Shown here piece after piece: positions 46,873 to 58,584 of a stretch of 64,000 nucleotides of DNA; position 1 is the stretch's first letter, and every line of letters starts with the position of its first letter. The stretch lies in NCBI RefSeq assembly GCF_963082655.1, contig NC_081555.1, positions 180,522,151 to 180,586,150 of the forward strand, read 5' to 3'. The translations under genes were made by a program, and so were the position numbers. The notes under the pieces were generated by a model, which had not been told where the DNA came from, made no database searches, and saw only the letters and a program-made list of their open reading frames with translations. The DNA is from Stomoxys calcitrans. Its lineage: Eukaryota; Arthropoda; Insecta; Diptera; Muscidae.

Positions 46873-47959
46873 AAATGTAATGTAGATTTCAAATAAGTTT
46901 ATTTGACAGATTTCCTTTTCAGAAATATCAAATATCAGTATATTTTAAGCCTTCACTAAGTTCTGTGAGTAAGGGCGTAAATCCCGAACAAAAAATTCAA
47001 AATCAATCAGTATTTGATCAGTTATTGGCGTACGATTTTGGGCTGCCCGCTTAAACTTATATGGGGCAATATTTCCAATATGTCAATAGGCAGCATTTGG
47101 CTAAACTTTTCCCAGGCTCAATATAAGCTTTCAAAACTCGCCATCAGGCATTTACAGCGTCAACTTAACGATCATTTAAAATATTTCGTTCCATGAGTTC
47201 TGTTAACCCATTTTTAGGCAAGTGTTGCGTTTTCGCATCAGTGACTTGGCGAACAATTACTTGTGCATATGTATTGGCTATACATTACGAAATCATATTA
47301 AATTGCAATTTTTTTGCGGATTATTGTTACTCTGCAAATAATATAGAAATAATAAATTTGCCCAAAAGTAGCCTGTTATATTTTTAATATAATTTTTCGT
47401 AAAATAAGCCAAGGAAAATTTTAAATTTAGAAAAAGTGCACTCAAAAAATGTGACCCCCAATTTTAGGAAAAATTAACTAAATCATGGAGAAAATTGGAC
47501 ATGATTTGGTGCCAAATATTTTTTTTCTTGTTAAGTTTAGTCAAATCTTTATTTTAGGTGTACACAAATGAATTTAAATCAAAAGGTTGAAACATCTATA
47601 CTTTAGGGAAATTAAAAGTACACCGAAATTCAGTATGTTTTTTTAACCAAAATATTGAGTCGAACTTGTGCGCTGTAAAGAAAAAGTCTATTGTTTTGTT
47701 ACAAAGTTTAAACCCCTGATGAAGATCACCGACGCTGGTCGAAATATGGGTAAAATTTCAAAAAAAAAAAAACGATTAAATAAAACACCAACACCTATTT
47801 TTGTAAATTGTTCGATGACCTCGAGCCAAACCAAGAAGACAATGTTACAAAATGACCAAAATTAAAGAAAGTATTTCATTTCCTTTATAACAATTTCTTT
47901 AAATGGAGTCTTATAACCCTTCAATGAGTTCATAATATATTAGAACATACTGGAATATT
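46873..47959. other. Intron 3 DNA, no gene seen
   Basis: AT-rich sequence without recognisable repeats. Poly(A)-rich tracts near 47758. Confidence 0.4.
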
Positions 47960-48055
47960 AGAGCGCACAACAAGCCGATTACTGGCTTAGGTGTATGTCC
48001 ATAGTGGCATGGGGCGGATTAATATCTGTACCCTCTTTTCAACCTAACCTAACCC
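47960..48055 (+). mobile_element. Solo LINE-A 3' end with 11-bp target duplication
   Basis: This 96 bp insert starts AGAGCGCACAACAAGCCGAT, as in LINE-A copy A at 11597, and ends in AACCTAACCTAACCC. ACTGGAATATT flanks it at 47949-47959 and 48056-48066, marking it as an extremely 5'-truncated retrotransposition. Confidence 0.8.
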
Positions 48056-48418
48056 ACTGGAATATTTCTCCAATGTAATTTGTTTATTCTTTGATGTGTA
48101 AAGCATTTCCAACGTTTGTAGAAAGGATAAAATAATTTAACTTATATTTTACGTAAAAGTTTTTAAAATCCATAAAAAATTCAGGTTTAAAGTTTTGAAA
48201 ATAACGAATTTTATTATTATTATTTTTTTTTTTAAGTAATTTTTTGCTTCAATATAATATTAGCTTAATAGAAACACAAAACGTTGAGATGAGTGCTAGA
48301 TCTTTATAAAAAGTATTGCGAATTTTTTACTTACTTTGTACTAAACATTGCTTTTGTCCAAGGTAGCTTCAACATATGCTACAGTCAACATCAGAATGCA
48401 TCCACGAAGCTATGTTTT

Positions 48419-50245
48419 TATACCCTACATCACTACTGTGGTACAGGGTATTATAACTAACCTTAACTAAGAGAATTTGTTTGTAACACTCAAAAGGAAG
48501 AAAGATATGCCCATTGATAGGTATACCGATCGACTCAGAATCACCTTCTGATTCGATTTAGCTATGTCCGTCTGTCTGCCCGTCTCTCTGACTGTGTGTC
48601 TGTCCGTCTGTCTGTCCGTCCAATCTTCTCAGAATCAACTTCTAATTCGATTTAGCTATGTCCGTCTGTCTGTCATTCCGCCTGTCTGGCAGTCTGTCTG
48701 TCTGTCCGTCTTTCTGTCTTTATGTCCGTCTGTCTGTTCCTCTGTCTGACTGTCCGTCTGTCTGTCCGTCTGTCTGTCCGTCTGTCTGTCCGTCTGTCTG
48801 TCCGTCTGTCTGTCCGTCTGTCTGTCCGTCTGTCTGTCCGTCTGTCTGTCCGTCTGTCTGTCCGTCTGTCTGTCCGTCTGTCTGTCCGTCTGTCTGTCCG
48901 TCTGTCTGTCCGTCTGTCTGTCCGTCTGTCTGTCCGTCTGTCTGTCCGTCTGTCTATCCGTCTGTCTGTCAGCCGTCTGTCTGTCCGTCTGACTGTTCTT
49001 CTGTCTGTCTGTCTGTCCGTCTGACTGTCTGTCCGTCTGTCTGTCTGTCTGTCTGTCCGTCTGTCCGTCTGTCCGTCCGTCTGTCCGTCTGTCTGTCCGT
49101 CTGTCTATCTGTCTGTCCATGTTAATTTGTGTACAGGTCGCAGTTTCCATCCGATCGTCTTCAAATTTGGTACAGGCATATTTTTCGGACTAGAGGCGAA
49201 CCCTATTGAAATTGGCAAAAATCTGTTCAGATTTGGATATAACCCCCATATATATGTTCGTCCAAATTTTCAGTAATAATGCATTTGTGAACCGATTCTC
49301 TCAAAATTTGGCAGGAAGGATTTTCTTATGACTATCGATATTACTGGTAAATTTCATAAAAATCGGTTCAGTTTTATAAATAGCTGTCATATATATATAT
49401 CGCCCAATTTTTACTCCTAGAGCCACTGCAAACGCATTAATTGACCGATCTTTCCAAATTTTTGTACAACGCTTTTCTCAACGACTACCATAATATATGC
49501 AAAGTTTTCTCGAAATCGTCCAAATATATGTTCGTCCGATTTGCAGTAATATTGCAATCAAATGGTCTTTTGTTAATTTGGCAGGAAGAATTTTGTTATG
49601 ACTCTCAACATTACTGGTGAATTTCATGGCAATCGGTTCAGATTTAGATATAGCTCTCATATATATATATATATATCGCCCGATTTAAACTTCTAGAGTC
49701 ACAGCAAGCGCATATATTGACCAAACGCTTTTCTCGACAACTGCCACAGTATCTGAGAAGTTTGCTCGAAATCGGTTCAGATTTAGGTATAGCTTAGGTA
49801 TATACAAATATTACAAGAAAGTGCTCATTGCAGGAAGGATTTTCTTATGACTCTCGATATAACTGGTGAATATAATAGAAATCGGACCAGATTTAGATAT
49901 CGCCAGATTTTCACCCCAAGAGCCACTGCAAGCGCAAGCGCGACAAATCTTGCTAAAATTTTGCACAACGCTTACCTCGCCGACTACCACATTATCTGAG
50001 AAGTTTGCTCGAAATCGGTTCAGATTTAGATATAGCTCCAATATATATGTTCGTCAGATTTTGGGTAATTGACAATAATGTTATCATTTGTCAAACGTAG
50101 TTGTTACAGTTTGAACATATTTGATCGCCGAGGTCCATCAAAATTGGTTCAGAATTGAATATAGCTCCCACATTGTACTTATAGGGTAGGTGTAAGGTAT
50201 TATACATTCGGCACCGCCCGACTTTTACCCTTCCTTACTGGTTTT
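48419..50245 (+). mobile_element. DINE-like element with a hugely expanded GTCY microsatellite
   Basis: It starts TATACCCTACATCACTACTG. The mini-me-type core ATTCGATTTAGCTATGTCC appears twice (48549 and 48646), followed by about 450 bp of GTCY repeats, then degenerate units (AAATCGGTTCAGATTTAGAT, TATAGCTCTCATATATATAT) and the end ATTCGGCACCGCCCGACTTT, CCTTCCTTACTGGTTTT. The hairpin (TCGGCACCGCCCGA) and order fit the family, but this is another subfamily from the one at 28822. Confidence 0.75.
48751..48954 (+). repeat. Perfect 12-bp microsatellite array, 17 units
   Basis: The unit TGTCCGTCTGTC repeats without change for 204 bp, inside a wider, imperfect GTCY tract (about 48660-49120). Translated in any frame it gives four-residue repeats that are not a real protein. 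Confidence 0.95.
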
Positions 50246-50301
50246 AGTATTAATTATACCAAACGCAGATTTTTTTTCACTAAATATCTAAAATTAAAAC
50301 T

Positions 50302-51195
50302 AAACCAGTAAGGAAAGGCAAAAAGTCGGGAAGAGCCGACTATATAATACCTTACACCACCGACCCTATGTACTACTTTTCATGCATAGAACCTGCGTCG
50401 AAATCTAGTCAAACTTTAATTTTGCATACCTATTGAAATATCGAATTGAACCTTGTAAGATTTTCTTATGATAGGATCCATGTTTTAAGGTTTTCAACCT
50501 AACCTAGGATCTAATTTGTGGCTACTACAGCCTTAAAGGCCATATCGGATGAAAGATATTTATGGGAGCTATATCTAAATCTGGACCAATTTTGACAAAA
50601 TTTTTCACACATACTTGGAAGTCAAATAAAACACATCAGCACGCTTAATTTTGTATGGATCGGACACAAATTGTGGTTTCTACAGCTCCAAAGGGCTATA
50701 GCGGATGAATGATGTATACGGGAGCGATATGTAAGCCTAGACCGATTTTGATAAAATTTTACATACATACTTGGACGTCAAATAAAATACCTTATGCAGA
50801 ATTTTGTGAAGATCGGACAAAAATTGTGGCTAATAAAGCCTTAGAAGGCAAATCGGATGAAATATATATATGGGAGCTAGGGCGCTCCGGTAGCCGAGTT
50901 GGTAGCGCCAGAAGCCTTGGTCTGACGCTACTAAGGTATCACAATGGACTTAAAATTGTCTAAGTGAGTCTGTAAAGGACTGCCACTCTAACCTATCCTA
51001 TCCTATATATGGTAGATATATCCAAAACTTAAACCGAATTTATTCAAATTCTATAACGTTCGTCCTTGGATCAAAAAGGTGCCTTGTACAAAATTTTATG
51101 ACAATCGGACAACAAATGCGACCTGTACCTATGGGTCTAGCTCTTCTCCTTCTTAGTGTTGCAAACAAATGCGCAGTACCATGTTGGCTATATGT
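50302..51195 (-). mobile_element. DINE-like element, inverted against its neighbour
   Basis: It begins AAACCAGTAAGGAAAGGC, AAAAGTCGGGAAGAGCCGAC, the reverse complement of the end at 50205-50245. Reversed units follow (AAATCGGATGAAATATATAT, TATGGGAGCTAT), and it runs to about TATGGGTCTAGCTCTTCTCC. A SINE-2 copy lies inside at 50882-51006. Confidence 0.7.
50882..51006 (+). mobile_element. SINE-2 copy, internally deleted
   Basis: Head with a perfect A box (TAGCCGAGTTGG), then a jump past the B box to GGTATCACAATGGACTTAAA, a GTCTAAGTGAGTCTG segment and a tail ACTCTAACCTATCCTATCC. Confidence 0.8.
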
Positions 51196-53730
51196 CACAT
51201 CAATAATTTTAACAACTTTGATCATGAAGTAACTTTGCCTATATTCACAGTACAGCCAGCACTCATGATGGAGATTTGGCCCATGCCAATGATTATTTCT
51301 TTACAAAATTAAAAATTTTCACTGCACAGACTTGGAAGACAAATTGTCTTTATTAGGCAATTTTTAAGAGAACATTATCTGATGTTCGGAGCTGAAATTA
51401 TCAACTTCTGGACAAAAGAAATCATTTCTAATTGTGCCTAAGCCAATATTTTTAAGCTCTTGGTTTCACTTTGTTCAAAAGTTCGTATGATACTTTACTT
51501 GCACCAACAACATTTTCATTATGCGATTAATTTTCAGTAATAGTAGTAGCAAAGAAGTAAATGCTCCAATACTTCTTTAAGAAAATTTAATTTTTTACTC
51601 TTCCATTTCATGGCTTATTCTTTATATGTATATAGGTACATATCTCGTCCTTCATAATTCTTGTACTGGCATATGGGTATAAATGAAAAAAAAAGTTCAG
51701 CCAAATAAAATCTGAAGGTCAAACACCAAAGTCCTGCCCAAAGGCATGTCTGATTAAGATGTTGAGTAAATATTTCATGCAGGTCGCAGCTGAAAGCCGC
51801 ACCAAGACTTCATGACGTGCCTCCCTTGCAGGGCAAATTGTTGGAAGTAAATGAAAATATCTTCACCATATGACGCAGTGTGGTGGCTAGTTAAAGTGGT
51901 CTTTGATTGCTGCACTAAGACCGGACCGAGGAGAAGCGAGAGCTGCTGTTTAATAAGCAGAAACCTGTTTCAAATCAAGAAGAAGAAGAAGACAAAGAAA
52001 ATCCAACAGCAGCAACAAATTAAATTGAAGAAATTGAAAAGGCTGTTGCTGCCGTTGGCCTTATCCACATTGCAGAAGGCAGAAATCCTGCTATTAGCTG
52101 CTGCCTCAACAACAATTGCCAGTTTTCATATTCGAAGACTTGTACAGGGTAGTGTGTGTGTGTGTGTGTGTGTGTGTGTAAGTGTGAGTGTGTGCTTCTC
52201 CCATAGCTAATGTAATATTAGCCAGTTCTGTTGCTCCCTGCATTTACCAGTTTGGGGAGCGGAGGGAGCGAAACAGAAAAAAAAAACAGTCCAGCGAAAC
52301 AAAATTCTTAACTGATCACATGTTATGAAACTCCCAGTAGATATTCGAGTATTTGGTTAGCCATGGATAAAGCCCCAAAGTGGCCAAGTGTGCTTTGCAT
52401 GCAAAATATCGCGTACTTACACATTCATTGACAAGATTTATGAAACTACGAGTACGGCCTAAAATACTTGAAAGAAATAACCGAATGAACCTACCTACCC
52501 ACCCAACCATGTACCAAACACCGGGCGGCAGCAGCAGCAGAATGTTGCTATGCTGGTTGACCAGCTATGTGAGCACAGACCTATGTCTCACCGGCCAACG
52601 GAGGGACCGAGACATGGTTGAACGTGTTCCAAGGCAAACAAGTCTTGGGAAAATATGAAAACGCGTTCATTAACCCGAAATTCAAATTTTAGCAATTGTA
52701 TGGATTTGAATTCACACAAAAGAAAAAATTGATTTTTCCCATTTCCATTTTATGCTCTTCCTCATCTACTGTTCATTGGACCTACACTCCGTATAATGGC
52801 GAACCACTTTATATATTTTTTTGTATTTCGTAATGAATAAAATTTGAACAAATCTTTCTGCGGCGTTGAAGCTCTGGCCGCCCTACCATCATAGAGTGTA
52901 ACACCAACAAACAAAAACGGCATTAATTTCTTTTTAATAGTAGCTCATTTGTAGGATTACCTACCGCGGTAGCGTTGCTCGACTTGGCTTCTGGGACTAC
53001 AGCTATGGACATCACACGCTCGCTTACCCGTTTTGAAAATTTGATATTTATCTGAAGTTTAAAAAAATAAATACATGCGGCCATTCGTTGAAGGTGGGGC
53101 GTTGGAGCTGAAGACAAATGTTGGTGCTGTTGCTGCTGTTGTTAACGGCAATAATTAGAGGCCAACAAGTGGCAGTAGTAGTGCCCGTAATCTTCGGCAT
53201 GATTGAGTGTATTTTTTACGACACTTTTTACTTTCTTCGACACCAATTGAAACGCCAACCTGCCCAGCCTCCTCCTCCTCATTCTCCTCATCAACCACCT
53301 AATAAGCCTCCAACACCATGAAACACCAAAAACAGCACTTGCACATTTTCATGTTATGTGTCTGTCTGTCATTCCGTCTGTCCACCAAGTCTCTTGTTAG
53401 GCCAAAAAGCCGAATATAACAACAACAGAAACAATATTTGATTGTTTATAACGAAATTCCTAACTAGCGAAGGTTAAATATACCAATCAATGATGTTGAG
53501 GTGTTTTCTGTTTATTTTGAAAATGACACAAAATAAGTAATTTAATGGTAAACAACAACAAAAACAACAACAACACTACTCTGCAGGCCTTAATGCTGGT
53601 AAAAAAACAAAAACATGAAAGTGAGTCACACCATTGCATTACAAAGGCATAGAGGGGTGTAAATATAAACAATTAATGAGATATTAAACCAATCGAATCG
53701 GCCTTTGGTCTTACCTAGACCTTAGATATG
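51196..53730. other. Intron 3 unique DNA with leader-like stretches
   Basis: No transposon is recognised. Around 51890-52150 the DNA is AAGAAG/CAGCAG-rich, with a GT microsatellite (52152-52178), and 53100-53320 is similarly biased (CTGCTGTTG, CCTCCTCCTCATTC). These stretches resemble untranslated exons or enhancer-like islands, but nothing decides between them. Confidence 0.35.
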
Positions 53731-53734
53731 AGAT

Positions 53735-53860
53735 TCGACACCATGTGCGTTAAGCTTGGCCAGACCGAATCTTGGAAACTTTACTCCTTGTGTTCTGCTT
53801 AAAATGTACACACTGTATAAGGTTCTTGGGATTTAAATATCAAATCGGTGAATATACATA
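53735..53860 (-). repeat. Reversed DINE 3' end fragment
   Basis: GTGCGTTAAGCTTGGCCAGA and ACCGAATCTTGG are the reverse complement of the DINE terminus (hairpin region), as at 21847. Confidence 0.5.
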
Positions 53861-53869
53861 AAAATTAAT

Positions 53870-55902
53870 TTGTGTTAGTATGTTTGTTTGTTTATGTGTT
53901 TGTTTGTATGTTTGTTTGTTTGTGGGTTTGTAAATTTGTTCGTTCCGTATAGGCTCAAAAACGGCTAAACAGATTTCTTTGAAATTTTCACAGATTGTGG
54001 GGAGTGGTCCGGAAGGAGCAATAAGCTATATATTTTTTTGATATCGCATTGGGGGCGGACCCTTCCCCTTACCCCAAAAGTACTACCCAAAAATAAAAGT
54101 AGACCGTTCAGAACAATATGTGAATCAAATGAAAGGTATTCAAGAGTAGAGTACGAATTTCATAATAAAAGTTAGGTCCAAGTACCTGGGGTGCCGCCCC
54201 AGCCCCAAAACCCCTTAAAATAGGTTTATTTGACGATCATGACAATGTAGAACTCAAATGAATATGATCAGGAAGAAGAAATATGCTTTATAATTTGTTG
54301 ATATCGGAAGGGGGCGGACCCTCCCCGTTAGCCCAAAAATACCCCCCAAAATCACAAGTGGACCGATAAAGACAATATGGATATCAAATTAAAGGTATTG
54401 AAGAGTAGAATACGAATATGGTATTACAAAATTGGGTCCAAGTACCCAGGAAGTCACCCTAACCCCAAAATGTTTAAAAACAGAGAAATTGGTCGTCCAC
54501 GGGGCTTAAATGAAAGGTATTGGGGAGTAGATTACGAATCTGGCATACAAAATCAGATCGAAGTGTAGGGGGTCACCCCATCCCCAAAAAACTCCCCAAA
54601 TGGGCATATGACCCATCATGACTATATGAGACTCGGTTTGTTTGTTTGTGCCGTAGAATCAAAAAAAAAGGAAACATGGGTTATATAATTTTTAGATATC
54701 GGATGGTGACTGACCCTCCCCCTTACAACAAAAAACGCCACCCAAAACCAAAAGAGAACTGATGGGCACAATATGGGTATCAAATGAAAGGTATTGAAGA
54801 CTAGAAAATGAATATGATATTAAACTTTGAGTTCAAGTACCCAGCGGGCCGCCCCAACCCAAAAACTCCTCTTAACAGAAATATTCGATGTTGCTATCAA
54901 TATGGGACTCAAATGGAAAGTTTCCGGTAGTAGATAACAAATATGGCATTAAAAATAAGGTCCAAGTAATGGGAGGTCGCCTTCCCCCAAATGGGCATAT
55001 CAGCCGACCATGGCTATATAGGGTTCAAATCAAACATATTTTGGGAGTAGATTAAAAATATGACATTAAAACTTGCGTTCAAATCATGGTGGCTCTTTTC
55101 CTCCTAAAAATATGTCGAATAGATTAATTGACCCATTATGGCAATATGAAACGAATTTGATATCCAAATTTGGGGGTACGCCCTAAATCACCCCTTAAAC
55201 TGAGCTTCATTTCCGACTATAGCAATATGGAGCTCAAATCAACGGTATTTGGGTGTAAAGAACGAATTTGATATCTATTTTCAGGTGCCGGTGGCCTCCC
55301 CACCCCCAAAACACCCTCCAAACGGTTCATACTTATCCACCGAGACAAAATGGGGTTCAAAGTAAAGGGATTTGAGAGTGGACATGAATTTGATATCAAT
55401 ATTTGAGTCGAAATTTCTCCCCTAAAATGCAGTTCTCATTACCCTAATTTCACAAATACCAGATCTCGGAGATTGGTAATGCGATTAGTTTGAAATTTTT
55501 TGCACTCTATCAATCACCAAAAAAAACATGGTTTCTATTTTTGGGGGCGGGTGCGGCGGGGACAGCCCAAAACCCGTCAAATGAATATATAGACCACCCT
55601 AAATACCTCCCTATTATAAAAAAAACTATTTGGGGTGGAAATTTATTGATTTCCGGAAATTTATATTCATTTTCGGGACAAAGACCCTGGGGTCCACCCC
55701 ACCTTCAAGCACAACTTATTTATCGATCATGCCATTATGGGACTCATACGAATTGTTTCTGAAAGTAAAGCACAAATCCTATATTTACTTTAATGGCCAA
55801 GTGACCACCCCCGAAATACCCCCTAAACCAGAAATATTTACCAATGCAGTAATATGGGGCCCAAAAGAAAGGCATTTGGGAGTAGAGTAAAAATTTACCC
55901 AG
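53870..55902 (+). repeat. Tandem-repeat element, family Y (plus orientation)
   Basis: A GTTT microsatellite (53880-53935) is followed by CGTATAGGCTCAAAAACGGC, then a GGGGGCGGACCCTTCCCC segment and many roughly 130-170 bp units with ATCAAATGAAAGGTATT, GAGTAGAATACGAAT and CACCCCAACCCCAAAA-type stretches. Units decay towards the end. It is the same family as 1020-2110, inverted. Confidence 0.75.
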
Positions 55903-55937
55903 GAACTGAGCAGGGGCAAACTTTTCATACATCAATG
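55903..55937 (-). mobile_element. SINE-1 tail fragment
   Basis: AGGGGCAAACTTTTCATACA and ATCAATG match the reversed SINE-1 tail (TGATATGTGAGAAGTTTGCC). It is cut by the Tc1-like element that follows. Confidence 0.5.
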
Positions 55938-55939
55938 TA

Positions 55940-56546
55940 AAGGGTGATTTTTTTGAGGTTAGGATTTTCATGCATTAGTATTTGACAGATCACGTGGGAT
56001 TTCAGACATGGTGTCAAAGAGAAAGATGCTCAGTATGCTTTGACATTTCATCATGAATAGACTTACTAACGAGCAACGCTTGCAAATCATTGAATTTTAT
56101 TACCAAAATCAGTGTTCGGTTCGAAATGTGTTCAAATTTTGACAAATTTTGTTCAGTGATGAGGGTCATTTCTGGTTGAATGGCTACGTAAATAAGCAAA
56201 ATTGCCGCATTTGGAGTGAAGAGCAACCAGAAGCCGTTCAAGAACTGCCCATGCATCCCGAAAAATGCACTGTTTGGTGTGGTTTGTACGCTGGTGGAAT
56301 CATTGGACCGTATTTTTTCAAAGATGCTGTTGGACGCAACGTTACGGTGAATGAACACATTTCGAACCGAACACTGATTTTGGTAATAAAATTCAATGAT
56401 TTGCAAGCGTTGCTCGTTAGTAAGTCTATTCATGATGAAACGTCAAAGCATACTGAGCATCTTTCTCTTTGACACCATGTCTGAAATCCCACGTGATCTG
56501 TCAAATACTAATGCATGAAAATCCTAACCTCAAAAAAATCACCCTT
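55940..56546 (+). mobile_element. Tc1/mariner-type element, internally deleted, 195-bp inverted repeats
   Basis: AAGGGTGATTTTTTTGAGG starts it and its inverse ends it, flanked by TA (55938-55939, 56547-56548). The arms 55940-56134 and 56352-56546 are nearly identical over 195 bp. The left arm includes the transposase start (MNRLTNEQRLQIIEFYYQNQ, from 56053), and the right arm encodes the same start on the other strand. The centre keeps FSDEGHFWLNGYVNKQN (first catalytic Asp region) to FFKDAVGRNVTVN. Most of the transposase, including the later catalytic acids, is missing, so it can only move if helped. Confidence 0.85.
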
Positions 56547-56579
56547 TAGTAGAAGTCATTGTGTAAATTTTCAGTGTAG

Positions 56580-57088
56580 CGCTATAGAGGCTCGAGATGT
56601 ATAATCGGGAGTCAGGTTTATATGGGACCTATAGCAGACTATAAACCAATTCAGACCATTTTTGGAGCGTATTTTGAAGAAGGAGAAGTCGTTGCGCAAA
56701 ATTTCAGCCAAATCAAATAACAACTGCTAGGTGCTCAAGAAGTGCATTCGACAGATCGGAGAATAATTGCGCCTTATAGATAAGTCAAGATCCGAGAACG
56801 GTTTATATGACAGCTATACCAAACCGTGAACCGATTTTCCTCATTTACATTCCCAACCGACCTGCACTAATGAGAAGTATTTCTGAAAAATTTCAAGCAC
56901 CTAGCTTTACTTCTTCGAAAGTTAGCGTGCTTTCGACAAACAGCCGGACGGACATGGCTTAATCGACTTAGAACCTCAAGATGATCAAGAATATATATGT
57001 ATGTATATATATACATTTATACTTTCTTGGGTCCCAGATCAATATGTCGATGAGTATACCTCCATCCAAAGGTGGAGGGTATAAAAAG
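56580..57088 (-). mobile_element. DINE-like element, minus orientation
   Basis: Reversed units (GTTTATATGGGACCTATAGC; GCCTTATAGATAAGTCAAG), a reversed core (AGCCGGACGGACATGGC, AAGAATATATATGT) and the end CCAAAGGTGGAGGGTATAAA, the reversed start of the family. Confidence 0.7.
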
Positions 57089-58232
57089 TACCTTCCACAC
57101 CAAAATTCCAGTGCATGATGTTTCGTTGAGGAGAAAGTTACTATTATATTAGTGGTCCCGAAAGAAAGTTTTGAACCTTTGCGATTTTGTATTATGGCAC
57201 TGCAACAATAGATTTTGCCAAGTGTATTTCAATATTCCAATGCAAATTTTGATCATAGGACCAGTGATGGGAAAATAAGACTTTATTGGCATATTTTTCG
57301 TTCAGTTTGGTTGGGTCCCTTAGAACAAACTCTCATATAGCAATTATTTCTCATGCAACCCCCTGTTTAGCTTAACGCTGTGTCTGAAGGCCCCTTTTTT
57401 AATAATTATTGTTGGTTTATAATGGGAAACCAAAGTTCGCAGCATTAGCCAAGTATTGGACCTGCACATTCTGTTAACAATAACAACGAGTGCCCTTATT
57501 TTTGAATTCATAAAATGTTGCTGTTACCTTGTCATAACGGTCATAGCCTTAACGAAAATTTGAAGTAGATTTTCGAGTACACTTTACCTCATCGATGGAA
57601 CCTTTGCCGAAAAAAAACTCTCTAAAAATATTCAAATAATCGTAAAGAAATACCTTCAAACAACGGTGGCTGTTGTATTGTCTTGAAGTACTTTAATATG
57701 CGAAAAGGCAATACTAGTACGTTTGTATGTACATATGTATGTCTGTTTGTATGTATGTGAAGAGTACGATGATGTATGGATGGATTTTTGAATTTTGCAA
57801 AAATGTAACGCATTGTGGTTTCTGTTGTTGCTGTGCTCTAGATAACGCCCTTGCTTCCAAAGTGATTGGTTAGTGACGCCGGCGACGTGGACGGCGACGA
57901 CAACTTTAACGTCGAAGACAACGAGGGATGGCGGGAATGTTGACAATGGCCAAGGAGAAGGTGGTGGTGTTCACCGACAGGCAGGTGGTGGTGAATTGTT
58001 AAAATTCAAACTCCAACTTGATTTTGTTTCATTTTATGTAATGATCGTGTGCACATGGTTGTTGTTTTTGCTTTCGGTTTTGTCCGAATCAACACCTTTC
58101 AATTGCTGTTAGATTAAATTTTGCACAACAGAAGCAACGGCAAGAGTAGTAGGAGCTGAAGTAGAAGAAGAAGAAGAAGAAGAGAAAGAGAATGCCTACC
58201 GTTATGAATTCATACATTTTCAAATTTTGCAG
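57089..58232. other. End of intron 3, no gene seen
   Basis: Unique DNA. It includes a short GC-richer stretch with CGGCGACGTGGACGGCGACG (57879-57898) and a GAAGAAGAA tract (58163-58185) before the exon 4 acceptor. Confidence 0.35.
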
Positions 58233-58517
58233 GCCTTTGTAAAAGCCGTTACCAGTGGTGTGGAGAACGTCGAGGAGGTACTTCTGTCAGCCGAATACCA
58301 AAAGCAATTGGTTCCGACTGGACCCCGGCTAATAGCGGACAAAACAAAGTCTTTCAAAACCATCGATTCAGAGGACGTAGTCAAGCGTTCGCTAGCCCAA
58401 GAGGATGGCAAGATCATAACGGAACAGAAGAAAACCACAGAACATGAGATAATTGTGGACGACGAATTGTCCGGCGACGACAAATCACTTGGGAGTCAAG
58501 AACGCATCAAAACTATT
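58233..58517 (+). CDS. Coding exon 4 (residues 440-534)
   Basis: The acceptor TTTTGCAG ends at 58232 and the donor GTGAGT starts at 58518. The exon is 285 nt (95 codons), phase 0 at both ends. The product starts AFVKAVTSGVENVEEVLLSA, plausibly helical, and then contains VKRSLAQEDGKIITEQ, a second clear copy of the exon 2 motif, followed by an acidic stretch. It has no methionine. A transcript starting at the internal promoter near 45069 and spliced here would therefore have to begin translation in exon 5 or later. Confidence 0.85.
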
Positions 58518-58584
58518 GTGAGTCTTTGGCATAACCTTTAGATGGTCAATTAGTGGCCTATATGTTGTTGATCATTTCTTGCAG

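Noticed and set aside
48656..49150. Long ORFs on both strands encoding QTDR or SVCP repeats
   Set aside because: They are translations of the 12-bp GTCY microsatellite. All frames are open because the unit length is a multiple of three and lacks stops.
51851..52210. 119-codon lysine/glutamine-rich ORF in intron 3
   Set aside because: It arises from AAGAAG, CAGCAG and GT microsatellites. No phase-compatible splice pair links it to the gene.
56014..56433. Minus-strand transposase ORF in the Tc1-like element as a second gene
   Set aside because: It is the inverted-repeat copy of the transposase start running into non-coding sequence. The N-terminal similarity ends with the arm.
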